NCBI GenBank assembly: GCA_963082875.1
Contig: OY720098.1
Span: forward strand, 1,054,001-1,118,000
Source of the DNA: Corella eumyota
Lineage: Eukaryota; Chordata; Ascidiacea; Phlebobranchia; Corellidae
Reading direction: 5' to 3'
Length of the DNA stretch: 64,000 nucleotides
Shown: positions 1-11,532 of the stretch, in pieces
How positions within the stretch are numbered: position 1 is the stretch's first letter
Layout: every line of letters starts with the position of its first letter
Program-made: the position numbers and the translations under genes
The notes under the pieces: generated by a model
The model's input: only the letters and a program-made list of their open reading frames with translations
What the model was told of the DNA's origin: nothing
Database searches by the model: none

Positions 1-1
1 A

Positions 2-2115
2 GGAAACTGCGATGAATGTCAAAGTTTGCTGCTTGAGTTGAAAAATAAACTCACTGAGCTCGAAAATCGATTTAATGAAACCCAAACAGTAAAAAGTAAG
101 TTAACACAAGTAACCCATAGTAAATTTGCATATTTACCCAAGTTTTTGGTTTTTAGTAATGCCTACCATGGACTGTAATGGTTTACCGGACAATGCAGAA
201 AGCGGGGTATACGACATAATCATGAACAATAAAATAACACCAGTTTATTGTGATCAAACCACAGACGATAAATTTTGGATGGTAAATATTAATTAATTTT
301 TGTAATAAATATTTCTAATTAATTAGAAATACTTATATTAAATTAACATTTTTGATTTCAAGGTCATTCAAAGACGTTTCGATGGGTCTCAAGAATTTTA
401 CTTGGATTGGGAGAACTACGTGAATGGTTTTGGAAACATATCGGACGAATATTGGCTTGGTAAGTCCTTGAAATCTAATTCTTTAACTTTATTATTAATG
501 TTAAAGGTGTCTGTTGCATATAATATATTAAGACATTTATATACAGGTTTAAATAACCTTTACCAGTTGACAAAATCACGAAATTTTGAATTACGAGTTG
601 ATTTAAACTCCTGGAATGACGAAAAAATCTTTGCAAGATACAGGTAAAACCATCAGTTAAATATTAAAGTTTTATTATATAAAAAAACTTTTATATTTTA
701 GCAATTTTAAAGTTGGAAATCCTGAAAGTTTCTATCGATTGACCGTGGAAGGATATAGCGGTACTGCAGGTTTGTAAAATATAATTACGTTACCTTTGAT
801 TTGTTCTATTTAATATTTGGTACAAAAAAAGAATTAACAAATAAAGATTTCTAAAACAAAGGACCTTTACTCTGGTATTTTGCTATTATTCTACGCTTCA
901 CAAAACAAACCTAACTTTTATTATTGTAATACTATTCGATAACATGTCTTTATTTTAATTGTTGTAATATTTTAAATATATCTTTATTCTCAATGTAGAA
1001 AGTCGAATGTGCGACCTAAACATAGAGTAACAACAGTTAACCCAACCCGGTCTCGAGTTGCCTGTGGCAGTTTGGGATATTAGAAATTATAATTGTTCGA
1101 TAGTTATGCTGCTGATTAGGTGCTGACTCAGCAGGAGCTCATATCGTTTATAGCACCTTGCTCAAGGGCGCTATAGCATGATATCGTTGGGAATCAAACT
1201 TAAGACCTTGTGTAGTGTAGAAAGTGTTCGGCGTTTACAAATAGTTTAAACTTACTTAAAGGTTTTGGGTTCAAGCCGCACCAATGCCACAACATTTGCC
1301 CTTGAGCCCAGCGTTTACAGATAGATCAAACACATCCTAACTACACACCTTTTACCGATAAAAATATAAAAAAAACTTATTCTCTTAAGAAATATGGAAA
1401 AAAATATCACACGATTTAAAATGGATATAATTAATAAAAGTAGAAGTACAAAGCTACAGAGCCATACTGTTAACATTAATCAGTGTACCTAAGATAAAAT
1501 TAAAACCGGGTTTTGTTTAAAAAAGTTAACACAACGTATTTAGGATTGACGATTTTGAATATCATGTAACTATTCATGGTCACAATACCCATACACTTTT
1601 AATAATGACGTCACAATATATTGTATAAAACTATAATCCAATTTGACTAAATAATTAATAAAAATTTACCGTTATGACATAAAAAATCAAATTAATTAAA
1701 AATAACAATTTTTATTAAAACTTAATCCATTTTATGTTCTTTTTTAAAAATAAAATATTAATAACGAATATTAAAAAAAATTTTTTTCACCCCAAATTCT
1801 TATAAAAGTTGTATAGTTTAATACTTTTTATATTTTAGTAAATTGTTTAACTTTTAAATTTATACAGGAGATTCGATGAGTTCGCATAATGGGAGGTCGT
1901 TTTCAACATTTGATCAAGATCATGATAGGTGGAGTCGTGGTAACTGCGCTAACGACTGTCATGGTGCTTGGTGGTATAACAATTGTGCTTCCTCAAACTT
2001 AAACGGAGAATATCTTGTTGGGGGAGTTGAAAGTGGTCGTAGCATATTTTGGCATCGTTGGAAAAATAATTGGTATTCGTTTAAAAAAGCTAAAATGATG
2101 ATTAGACCGTTGTAA
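2..2115 (+). CDS. Ficolin-like collagen/FBG lectin, copy 1 (type I, 5' end outside window)
   Basis: Partial gene. CDS segments: 2-95, 157-281, 363-459, 547-643, 702-769 and 1868-2115, all with GT/AG borders and matching phases. The first segment encodes the end of the collagen stalk (GNCDEC) and a coiled coil. The second carries the first FBG disulphide pair (MDCNG ... VYCDQTT). The next three read [35 protein letters not shown] and [20 protein letters not shown]. The last carries the calcium-site motif FDQDHD, then NCA, GAWWY, SNLNGEY and a C-terminal IRPL. This is the canonical fibrinogen-related domain of ficolins and tachylectins, which bind acetylated sugars; the product is expected to be secreted. 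The last exon differs from its paralogues at pocket positions (NCANDCHG, YNNCASS, ESGRSIFWHRW). Intron 5 (770-1867) holds a SINE and one unit of an 80-bp repeat. The ligand is unknown. Confidence 0.88.
976..1230 (-). mobile_element. tRNA-headed SINE, copy 1 intron 5
   Basis: Tail (ATATATCTTTATTCTC) at left, tRNA-like head at right. Fused directly to a single 80-bp repeat unit at 1231-1345. Confidence 0.75.
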
Positions 2116-2545
2116 AATAATCGTTAATTAATAATTAAAATCGATTTTTTGTAAAATATTCGTTAATTAATAATTAAAATCGATTTTTTGTAAAATATTC
2201 GTTAATTAATAATTAAAATCGATTTTTTGTAAAATATTCGTTAATTAATAATTAAAATCGATTTTTTGTAAAATATTCGTTAATTAATAATTAAAATCGA
2301 TTTTTTGTAAAATATTCGTTAATTAATAATTAAAATTGATTTTTTGTAAAATATTCGTTAATTAATAATTAAAATCGATTTTTTGTAAAATATTCGTTAA
2401 TTAATAATTAAAAACGATTTTTTGGAAAATATTCGTTAATTAATAATTAGAAACGATTTTTTGAAAAATATTCGTTAATTAATAATTAAAAACTATTTTT
2501 TGTTAAATATTCGTTAATTAATAATTATAAACGATTTTTCGTAAA
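2110..2545 (+). repeat. 39-bp minisatellite at copy 1 stop
   Basis: About 11 units containing TTGTAAAATATTCGTTAATT. The last codon TTG and the stop TAA are the first bases of the first unit, so the array is the start of the 3' UTR. Confidence 0.85.
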
Positions 2546-3179
2546 ATATCACATATCAGACGTCAATCAAATTTGTTTACATTTATTGTTAATTTAAATA
2601 TGATTATAATGTGTAAATATTTGTGCTAATTACTATTTTAACATTGCTTTACCATTAAAATAATTCTGTAAATAATCTGTGTTTATATAAAAAAAAGAAA
2701 TCAGAAAGTTTAAATATGACGTCACAATGCCAGGTTATTATGTAACAAGGTTTAGTTTGTTTAGCTACAACTTAAACACATCATCCTATAAAGTGCTTTA
2801 AAAAAGGTTATTAAATGAAAAGACGTTTTTATCATCACTAAATCGTAACCAAAATTACACGTTTGACAACCGACTCCTTCGCTTAAAAGAGCTAGATATA
2901 ACCAAGCAAAGACAACTCTACAAGTGAACGATTCAACTTTCTTTTAAAGGCAATGACATGGGACGAACTTTAATAACGCAACATTGTATTAACACTAGTG
3001 ACCCCCCTTTCAACAAATCAATATCCTAGACCAGAGGTTGGCAACCTTTTCCGCAATGCGGACCGATTTAAAACTGAAATCTTTTGACCAGCTTTTAAAA
3101 AAACAATTTTTTTTGCATTTTTGGGTAAAAGAAATTAATCAATTTAGCTAATAATGATGTTTCAAGGGACGCAAATAAG

Positions 3180-3696
3180 CATAAGTGGGCACTGTTAACC
3201 GAAAAAGTAACTTCGTTAAGTGATAATTCGTTACATAGTACATTAACTTCGTTAACGTTAATAAGTTAAATTAAACAAAATGTAACGGTGGTTATCAATA
3301 ACTGTTAACGTTAAAATTTAAATAAAACAAACAAAGAAACGACCCTATTTAAAAAAAACAGCAGTTTTTATCTTAGTTGATATTTTAACTACACGAACGC
3401 AAGTTTAAATGACGTTTTCAAAACTGAAATAATGCCTAAATAACAGCAGCCAGATGATACATCGTTTAAAATTGAAAAGATTAAACCCAATAAACGGCCA
3501 AATAAAACATATATACTTTTATATTACCATGGTAAACTTGTAAAAATATTAAATTAACCGACTTAATTTAACGGAAGCACAATTTAACGAAAGTTAACAG
3601 GTCCGTTAACGATTTTTAAAGTTAACTTAAAAGTTAAATTTTATCGAAAAATTTAACTTCGTTAATTAGCGACTAACGGTTTAGTGCCCACCTTTG
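3180..3696. mobile_element. hAT-like non-autonomous element, 517 bp
   Basis: Terminal inverted repeats CATAAGTGGGCACT and CAAAGGTGGGCACT, flanked by an 8-bp target duplication CAAATAAG (3172-3179 and 3697-3704). The paralogous spacer 2 has one CAAATAAG at 16439-16446 and no element, i.e. an empty site. 8-bp duplications and CA-starting ends are typical of hAT transposons. No transposase ORF; the interior is rich in AACTTCGTTAA repeats. Confidence 0.85.
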
Positions 3697-5116
3697 CAAA
3701 TAAGTTTAAAGCAATCTATTCCTTCATAAAATCGATAATAAACATTTTTAAATGTTTCTACGACAAAATAAGCTTACAAATCAAAAATGACGTTTCTGTT
3801 TCTAAGCATTTAACCTGGAAAAAAATACGACCCGGTAACTTACAGCTCATGGACCGGCACCGGGCTGGTGGTTGCCGACCGCTGTCCTAGACGAATGGAG
3901 AAATATTATCAACTAACCACAAATAAACTTAGCATGTGGCCACCTTTTTACCTAACCTTTATATAAATATAAGCACATATTAGGAATAAACCAGATGTAA
4001 TTGCAATACAAATGATATGCCAATGTGCTACTAGTTATCCAAGTTTAACTTATTTTTTTAATCTAAAAACACAAATTTTTAGCTATACAAATCGTGTTAA
4101 AAGTGTCATTTAAATATTACCTCAGAGAAACGATATACATACCTATATTAACTATAACTTGATATTATCACTTAATCAATTTATTAAGAGAATATTTGTT
4201 CAATTAACCAGCATTATTATATTATTGCAGAAAAATGTAATTTACATGAAGTATTAATATTTGTGTAACTAATTAAAGCACAAACATATAGCACTTTAAA
4301 TCAGCTGATATATATGGACATAGTGAAAAATGAATTTGAAATTTTAAAATGGCGTTTTTACACTTCACAAAAAATCAATTATAATTACAACTATGGTACA
4401 GTAAAAAATGTTACCAGTTTTGATTAAAATCTCACAAAATACCTAATATATTTTGCAAATAAAATCCACCAAATTTTGGAAAGTAATTAAAATATAATTT
4501 CAGTACAATCTTTAAATGGATTAAACATAAACCTGTAAAATTAGCTTATAAACATTAAAACTAAAGTAAGAAAATTATATTTTGACACCCAAAACAAAGA
4601 GTAATTTCTGCTACCTATAAGCCTTGTAATATGTTTGTTATTTTTCAATATAACTCTTCAGTATAAAAAATGTAATGTTAGTTTTTTATGTGTAAAAACC
4701 TAATTGAAAAGCAAATTTAAACTGTAACACCAGTGTACGTAAAACTGTAGCGATCAGTAAAATTCTATGCTTCCTTAATTACTCTGATATGGTTGACTGT
4801 GTTGTTAAAATGGGTTTCTATGATGTCATAATCCTTTCTCTTCTTGATATTGGGAAAATATCTTCTTTTGGAGATCAGTTGATTAAGTAAATCAACTGTT
4901 ACCTTAATTATAACAGTAAAAAATTAAAAAATTGTTTGACAAAAATTAGAATAATTAACTATTTTTGGCTATAACATTTTTTTGTTATTACTGAATTTAT
5001 ATTTTTATAAAATGTTAATTACCTACCTATAATGTTGTGTAATTTTATAGCAAACTGCACAAAATGTAGAAAACAACTTACTACATACAGTATATCATTT
5101 TTTTCCAACATCGATC

Positions 5117-5400
5117 GCACCATGGTATAGTGGTCAGAACACTTTTCTACTATACACAAGGTCCTAGGTTTGATCCCCAGTGATCTGATGCTGTAGCGCC
5201 CTTGCGTAAGGAGATAGATTTGGTATAAACTCCTGCTGAGCTAGCATTTAATCAGCAGCTTAATCATTAGGCAATTATAATCTATAATATTCCAAACTGC
5301 CAAAAGCAACTCGAGACTGGGTCGGGGTAACAAATGTTACTCTATGTTTAGATCGCGCTTTCGACCTTCCCACAAAAAGGATAAAGATATATACAAAAAA
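5117..5400 (+). mobile_element. tRNA-headed SINE A, spacer 1
   Basis: Full-length: head with GTATAGTGGTCAGAACAC (A-box-like) and GGTTTGATCCCC (B-box-like), middle GCGCCCTTG and CTCGAGACTGGGTCGG, tail GGATAAAGATATATAC. Resembles the composite Ciona SINE. Confidence 0.8.
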
Positions 5401-5432
5401 ACATAATTTAAAAAAAAAAATTATTTTAACAT

Positions 5433-5640
5433 AAGATCCTAGGTTCGATTTCAACTTCCTAAAGTAATCAAAACTCCTGCTTTACCAGAACTAATTACCA
5501 GATTATTTAACAAGCAATTATATTCCAAAATATCCTAAACAACAAGAATCAACTCGAAATTGAGTCGGGGTAACAAATGTTACTTTTCCTTTATGCTGTA
5601 AAGTCGACCTTCCCACATAGAGGATAAATAAATACAAGGA
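5433..5640 (+). mobile_element. Diverged SINE, spacer 1
   Basis: Old, shortened relative of SINE A (CCTAGGTTCGATTTC ... GAGTCGGGGTAACAAATG ... GGATAAATA). Counterpart at 62478-62695. Confidence 0.6.
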
Positions 5641-6284
5641 AAGACTGTTTGAAACAACTTACCGATTTGCAACCTTGTTTGAAGAAGTAAGTTGTTGAGT
5701 ATTTTAACAAAAGACTGCAACTAAACAGCTGACTCCATGCATTGCAGACTTAATAGCTTTTTTTAAACATTCAATAACTCTATGGGAAAATCCTTCATCT
5801 AAATAATATATTAAGCAATTATTATTTATGTTAAATTTAAACCAAGGTTAGATGAAATGGGGATTTATTTATTAAATTATTCTTTAATTTTTGGTAAGTT
5901 TTCTAATTTAAAGTTAGAAATTTAATATTTATTATAGTTAAAACTTAATAGTCGAACATTTTACTCTTGTTGAGGATAAACAAATTAAAATACCTCTCCA
6001 TCGCTCTCTTGTGTTAGTCCTGACCGGAACAAATGTGAGACATGTGTCACGGCTCGTGACTGATCAGGTTTTTTCAGCAGATGTGCCGTGGAATGAGCAC
6101 ACTGGGCACGCAAAGAGGCATGGTTTTTCTCACTAAAACAGTCGCAACGCTCAACTGCGCTGACAAGAAGGGTCACTGCTGCAAGTTAAACTCAAATATC
6201 GGGAACTTCCTCTTCACATATAGGAAAGCCTTAAAACAAAAGTTAAAAATAAAATCTATATATAAAGGAACTTGATAAATGAAG

Positions 6285-6525
6285 TCATGGGTTTAATCCC
6301 CACTGGTCTCATGCTGTAGCGCCCTTGAGTAAGGTGCTATAAACGGTATGAACTCCTGCTGAGCCAGCACTTAATCAGCAGCATAATTACCGGGCAATTA
6401 TAGTCTCTATAATATCCCAAATTCCAACAGGTAACTCAAGACTGGGTCGGAGTAACTTATGTAATCTATGTTTAGGTCACGCATTCGACTTTCCCACATC
6501 GAGGATAAAGATATATACAAAAAAT
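6285..6525 (+). mobile_element. SINE B, spacer 1 (head-truncated)
   Basis: Begins inside the head (CATGGGTTTAATCCCCAC) and runs to the tail. Absent from spacer 3. Confidence 0.75.
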
Positions 6526-7955
6526 AAAAATATATATTTATTTATAAATATGTCCATTTTATAGGCCTACAGTATAAACAAAAGTAAATTTTGTAATCTA
6601 TATATTTTGAAGTTTGTTGGATGATATGTCCATTTTATCGGCCTACATTGATAAATACAAATATCAACGATGTCTAACTTTGATAAAATGACGATCTTGC
6701 AATAAAATGGAATATCATCTAAGCTGATCTTTTTACAGTTTTCTGTTGTAAGGTCATCTCGTGTTAAGTGTTCTTTGACTAAATGTAAAATGCCTTGATT
6801 ATTATATTTTACTCAAAGCATTAGTAACTGGTAGTAAGTGGGTTAAAAAATAAGAACGAAGAGTGGTAAGAAAAAGTGTATAAAAATAAACATCTGATGA
6901 TCCACTCAAAAAGTTGGTCTACTGATAAAGCACAAAATATTATTAAAAAAAGGATAATAATAACAACAACAGATCTAGTTACCTTAGAAGTAAAATTTTA
7001 TGATAACGTTATTTTCAAAAAGGTTTTCAAATTTGATTGATTACCCTTACTTTGATTTATTTCCGTGTCTTGGTAATTCCATCTTTAAATTTCAACAAAC
7101 ATCGATCATGAAATTGTCGAAAAGCAGCAACCATGGTTTCCTCTTTCTGATTGGTTGGATTTTGTTTAAAATTGTTTTGGAAGTAAACTCATTGAACCTT
7201 GGCAAATTGGGGGGTTCAAATCAGAGTTTAAAATATTGATATAATTCAGGTTTTGTTTTAGATTATTCATTTTAAACAAACTAAATATAGTTTAAAGGCC
7301 TCGTTTACATGAAACCTATAGCAGAAATCTAAAACAATGAAAAAAGTGTTGTTTAACAAGTAAGAGGGTTAATTAAACTAAAAACTTCAAGAAAAAAAAA
7401 TTGTTAGTTAGTGTTATCTTGTGCTCTTGATCATTTATTATTATGGATAAATTAATTAAACTTAAAAATTATTTTATGTTAAACTTATTTCATTATTAAA
7501 AATAAAAACATAATCTGATCTTGTTTCTATGTCAATATAATATCTTAGTTCAAATACAATAAAAAATTGCTGACATATTCGTAAAAAAACCTTTTTATTC
7601 TGCATTTATATCAATTTTATTATTTTTTAAACACTAAAAACAACTGTCAGACTGTCAGGCTGTCTATAATTAAAATGCAACTTAATTAAAAATTCGTTTT
7701 ACAGTTACAGTATAAGTTAGTTATTGTTGCAATAGTCTAATAGTTTAGTTTAAAAATTGTCCAAAATTGGATTACGTTTTACTTAAAATACTTTTTAATA
7801 TTGTTTTTAAGATGACGTATTAAAAGTTAAGTTATTCGGGAATTAAATGTTTTCTTTTTGCCTTATAAGAACAATTTTCCCTATTTTGAAATTTTTAAAA
7901 CAAATTTAATATCGTAAATATTTTTATACTCATTAAATATTAATTTTATTGTTTT

Positions 7956-8072
7956 TTATGACGTCATATTACCTTTATCCGCCAATTCCGCCTTTTCCGC
8001 TTCTTTCCTTATCCGCATTTCTTCCAATTCCGCTTTTTGCTTCTTTTTTTCTTTGCTTTTGTTGCCCCCCAT
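7956..8072 (-). CDS. Small basic ORF or first exon, MGGNKSK type (copy a)
   Basis: 38-codon ORF beginning MGGNKSKEKKKQKAELEE and ending ADKGNMTS. It starts with an N-myristoylation-like MGxxxS and continues as a highly charged helix. A good splice donor (AAAG then GTAATA) lies inside codon 34, so it may be a first exon; I see no partner exon. The DNA is strongly purine-rich (GCGGAA repeats), so chance openness cannot be excluded. Same ORF, inverted, at 60336-60452. Function unknown. Confidence 0.3.
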   Translation of the reverse strand: MGGNKSKEKKKQKAELEEMRIRKEAEKAELADKGNMTS

Positions 8073-8193
8073 TTTGAAATAATACAAAAATTAAATAAAA
8101 AATTCTAATTAACAGACATTATAAAAAATATAATTTTAGACTACGTTTAAAGCTTAGGTTTAAGTTACATATTTTGGTTTGCAATTGGTGCTA

Positions 8194-8358
8194 GCGTCGT
8201 CCGCCAAGTTTATAAAATGCGGAAAGGCGGAATTTTTTTGCGAAAAAGGCGAAATTTTTTTGCGGAAAGGGCGGAAAAAACCTTACCCTAATCTTTCCTT
8301 GTTTTTAGCACCACCCTTATTTTAGTACCACCCGTTTTAACCGGCAGACGGACGACGC
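8194..8358. mobile_element. Small MITE with TA target duplication (copy a)
   Basis: Ends GCGTCGTCCG and CGGACGACGC between TA dinucleotides (8192-8193, 8359-8360), which suits a Tc1/mariner-type MITE. The interior has repeated GCGGAA-type purine tracts. Confidence 0.6.
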
Positions 8359-8866
8359 TAATAATGCTTTAAACTTTTTCCTTTTTCAATGTCTTTTAAT
8401 TGAACAAATATTCATTTTTTTATTTTAAGATAAGTAATGAATTCTGGATTTCAATTTTCCTATTGCGCAACTGATGGCCCCAATCTTAGTAATAACGAAG
8501 TAATTTTGCTCAAAATTAATATAACCTTTCGTTCTTGACCTACAGTCAATATTATTAGTTAAAGTTTTTATTTTATTAAAAATACTTTTATTTGCTGACC
8601 GAGCGCCACAGTTGCTACTGTAAACTAAATATTTAACTTTTAAAGAACCAAAATGTTTAGGAAATTGGAGTCCTGTTTCTTTGTGACGTAACAATTAAAA
8701 ACAATATCATATTGCGACGTCGCGTTTTAAAAACAATGGCAATAATTTGGGAAACAATTTAGTTAAGCTAAAGTCTCTATTTAACCAATCGTGTTCTGGT
8801 AACCTTATAACTTTTTAAAAAAATTGATATTTTTTTAAAAATAATATTAACGAAAGTTGAACAAGT

Positions 8867-9600
8867 TTAAAATAATATTGACCTCGTGATATTACACCAA
8901 CCTAGTCCCAAGTTGTACAAGTTTAAAATAATATTGACCTCGTGATATTACCCCAACCCAGTCTCAAGTTGTACAAGTTTAAGATATTATTGATCTTAAA
9001 ATATTACCCCCAACCCAGTCTCAAGTTGTACAAGTTTAGAATTTTATTGACCTCGTGATATTACCCCAACCTAGTCCCAAGTTGTAAAAGTTTAGAATTT
9101 TTTTGATCTCGTGATATTACCCAAACCCAGTCCCAAGTTGTACAAGTTTAAGGTGTTATTGACCTCAAAATATTACCCCCAACCCAGTCCCAAGTTGTAC
9201 AAGTTTAAGGTGTTATTGACCTCAAAATATTACCCCCAACCCAGTCCCAAGTTGTACAAGTTTAAGGTGTTATTGACCTCAAAATATTACCCCCAACCCA
9301 GTCCCAAGTTGTACAAGTTTAAGGTGTTATTGACCTCAAAATATTACCCCCAACCCAGTCCCAAGTTGTACAAGTTTAAGGTGTTATTGACCTCATAATA
9401 TTACCTCAACCCAGTCTCAAGTTGTACAAGTTTAAGATATTATTGACCCCATAATATTACCCCAACCCAGTCTGAAGTTGTACAAGTTTAAGATATTATT
9501 GACCTTATAATATTACCCCCAACCCAGTCTCAGGTTGTACAAGTTTAGGATTTTATTGACCTTATGATATTACCCCAACCCAAGTTGTACAAGTTAAAAA
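8867..9600 (+). repeat. 57-bp tandem repeat
   Basis: About 13 units containing CCCAGTCCCAAGTTGTACAA and TTATTGACCTCAAAATATTA. The period, a multiple of 3, creates a spurious ORF at 9111-9398. Confidence 0.9.
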
Positions 9601-11083
9601 TATCCGTAAATTACTAATTAAAAATAAAAAATTTAACTATTTAAATTATAAACTTACCTTTTTTTAATTCTTAAAACAAGTGTTTTTAGAATCTTGTGAA
9701 TTGGAATAAAAAATTTTGGTTTTGAAAAAAAAACTCGCGCATAAAAATTTGTTGTTTTTAACCCTTTATAAACGGAATACTTTTACTTTTGATAAACAAA
9801 TTTGTTAAAGGGTTTACAACATTTCAGAAAAAATGTTAAAAGTTCGACTATGACGTCACAATACGAAACTATTGTGTAACATTATGTAGTTTATTTAGCA
9901 ACAATGCAACGCAAATACAACAAAAATTAACAATTTACAGCAAATTTATTTTTAAAATTAATTTTAGAAAAATTTAAAATGTTGTGTAATGTCATTATTA
10001 AATATATTAAGTAAACTAAATTAAAATACTTAAACATAAAATTGCAACATTTTCAAATATTAAATTAATTTTTTATTTAAAAGCTTAAAATACTTAATTG
10101 GCAAATTAATAAAATAGTCACAATTTTTAATCTAATATATTTGTGTTTTAGTATTACGCACATTTATTAAACCTCTTTGCAAACTTATGACGTCATATAA
10201 TAGAAATTAAAATGCCCAAAGCTAAACAAAATTAGGCGTCAAAATTAGCGAATTTTGAAAATTATAAATATTGTTTAAAATGTTATTTAGACATATTTAT
10301 ATATTCGCAGTAATGGTTTTATAAAAGCAATTTCATTTTAAGTTTCGAAAGATTTAGACAAATATTTAAAAAATGTCTAATATGCTAATTTTGGTCTGTA
10401 TAAATATAGAAACGATATAGGTCTGTATAAATATAGAAACGATATTTATAAATATAGAAACGATATTATATATTAAGTAGGTAAAATAGTTAATTAAGTA
10501 CAGTTATAATACTAACAAGCACAACTACGATCGCCCATAACGACTGCACTGCCAAATTAAATTACTTGTGTAAACTAGCAAGGTTATAATTTGTAAAAAA
10601 AATAAAAATTTCGTTTACGTTTTGTTAGAACCAAAAGTTACTTAAAACATTAAACTAATAATAACCATTCTTATCGCCCTTATGACGTCATAACGTTGTT
10701 TACTTTTAATATTGGTCTTAACGTTGCGCTAAATTGAAAATATTTTTAATAATTTTAATTAACAATACTTTAATAATTGGAATTTTAAGGTAATTTGTAT
10801 TTTATATTCTTATATTATTATTGTAAACAAATCTTTATGTTTAGGTTTAATTGGATGTTAAACATACAAGTTAAGTGGCGAATTTTATTCAAATACCATT
10901 TTTAAGACGCAATAAAATGTTAGAAATATAACAGCAAGATATTTCGTTATTTTTAAAACAATTTATTCTTTGTTATTTTACAGACCAATTTAATAACGTA
11001 ACCTTAATGTAACTTTTGTTACTTTATAATGATTTATTATCGATGTTACATGGCCAATTTAAAAACGTTATCTTGATGCAGAC
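9600..11083. other. Intergenic, upstream of copy 2
   Basis: AT-rich, no gene seen. Holds a three-fold short repeat of TATAGAAACGATAT at about 10400-10465 and three TGACGTCA palindromes (9851, 10188, 10683). Confidence 0.6.
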
Positions 11084-11532
11084 CATTAGTTACCCATTAA
11101 CCGTTTCGAAGCGATTTGGAAGATGCTCTCCGTCTGCTGGGGTATTTTAATTAACACTTAAGCGATTAATTTTTTATATAAATTTATCCTCGATACGGGA
11201 AAGTCGACTACATGACCTTGAGAAAAACCCTTTACTACGCCCGCTTTCTTCGCAGTTTGGGTTATTTTTAAATATATTTGTCGTTGAATTTAGCTGTTAA
11301 TTTAGTGCTGACTAAACAGCAGTTCACGAAATCGAACTTAAGACCGTGTTTTGACCACTACACCACGCTACCTGTTTAAAAGTAATCGCTTAAACATCAT
11401 CTAAAAGACCTAAAAGCACTAATAAAATTTATAATAAAAAAGTTTTTTTATTAATCGCTTGAAGCGTTAAAATACCCCAGCAGACGGAGCGCGTCTTCCA
11501 ACCCGCTTCGAATGGGTTAATGGCTAACTAAT
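11084..11532. mobile_element. Fold-back MITE with nested SINE (copy a)
   Basis: Long inverted ends of about 80 bp, ATTAGTTACCCATTAACCG ... to GGTTAATGGCTAACTAAT, both including CAGACGGAG and GGGGTATTTTAA. The centre is a SINE (11176-11375). Resembles Ciona MITEs. Confidence 0.7.

Larger units (their letters stand above)
4717..6229 (-). pseudogene. VPS35: VPS35 C-terminal pseudogene fragment (spacer 1)
   Basis: Three exon-like blocks on the - strand. Block i (6229-5994) reads EEEVPDI, two stops, LAAVTLLVSAVERCDCFSEK, then a run containing LRAQCAHSTAHLLKKPDQSRAV. It aligns to human VPS35 EDEISDS ... LAAITLII ... [34 protein letters not shown] (from memory). Block ii (5798-5674) reads HRVIECLKKAIK, matching KRVMECLKKALK, and then shifts frame. 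Block iii (4902-4717) reads VTVDLLNQLI ... ETHFNNTVNHIRV, matching VTIQVLNQLI ... NKHFHNTLEHLRL, and stops early (KEA then TAG). Splice borders survive, so this came from an unprocessed duplication. VPS35 is the retromer core; the functional gene must lie elsewhere. Confidence 0.82.
2546..8870 (+). other. Segmental-duplication spacer 1
   Basis: Sequence between copy 1 and the 57-bp array. 2546-7887 recurs in direct orientation at 15823-19524, and from about 4130 onward it recurs inverted up to 64000. It holds a hAT-like insertion, SINEs, the VPS35 pseudogene, the MGGNKSK ORF and a TA-flanked MITE. I see no other gene; 6530-7955 and 3705-4716 are AT-rich with only short ORFs. Confidence 0.8.

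Noticed and set aside
1868-2545. Diversity-generating retroelement
   Set aside because: Variable codons resemble DGR output, but there is no reverse transcriptase, template repeat or accessory gene in the window.
6081-6275. + strand ORF MCRGMSTLGTQRG and its mirror at 62037-61840
   Set aside because: Antisense shadow of the VPS35 pseudogene exon; the VPS35 match is on the other strand.
8425-8694. 89-codon - strand ORF (FPKHFGSLKVKYLVYSSNCG)
   Set aside because: The paralogous stretch at 59710-59960 has a 5-bp loss that breaks it, and I recognise no family; probably non-coding.
9111-9398. 95-codon ORF with repeated 19-residue unit
   Set aside because: Product of the 57-bp tandem repeat, whose period is a multiple of 3; no start context, and the inverted copy does not keep it.
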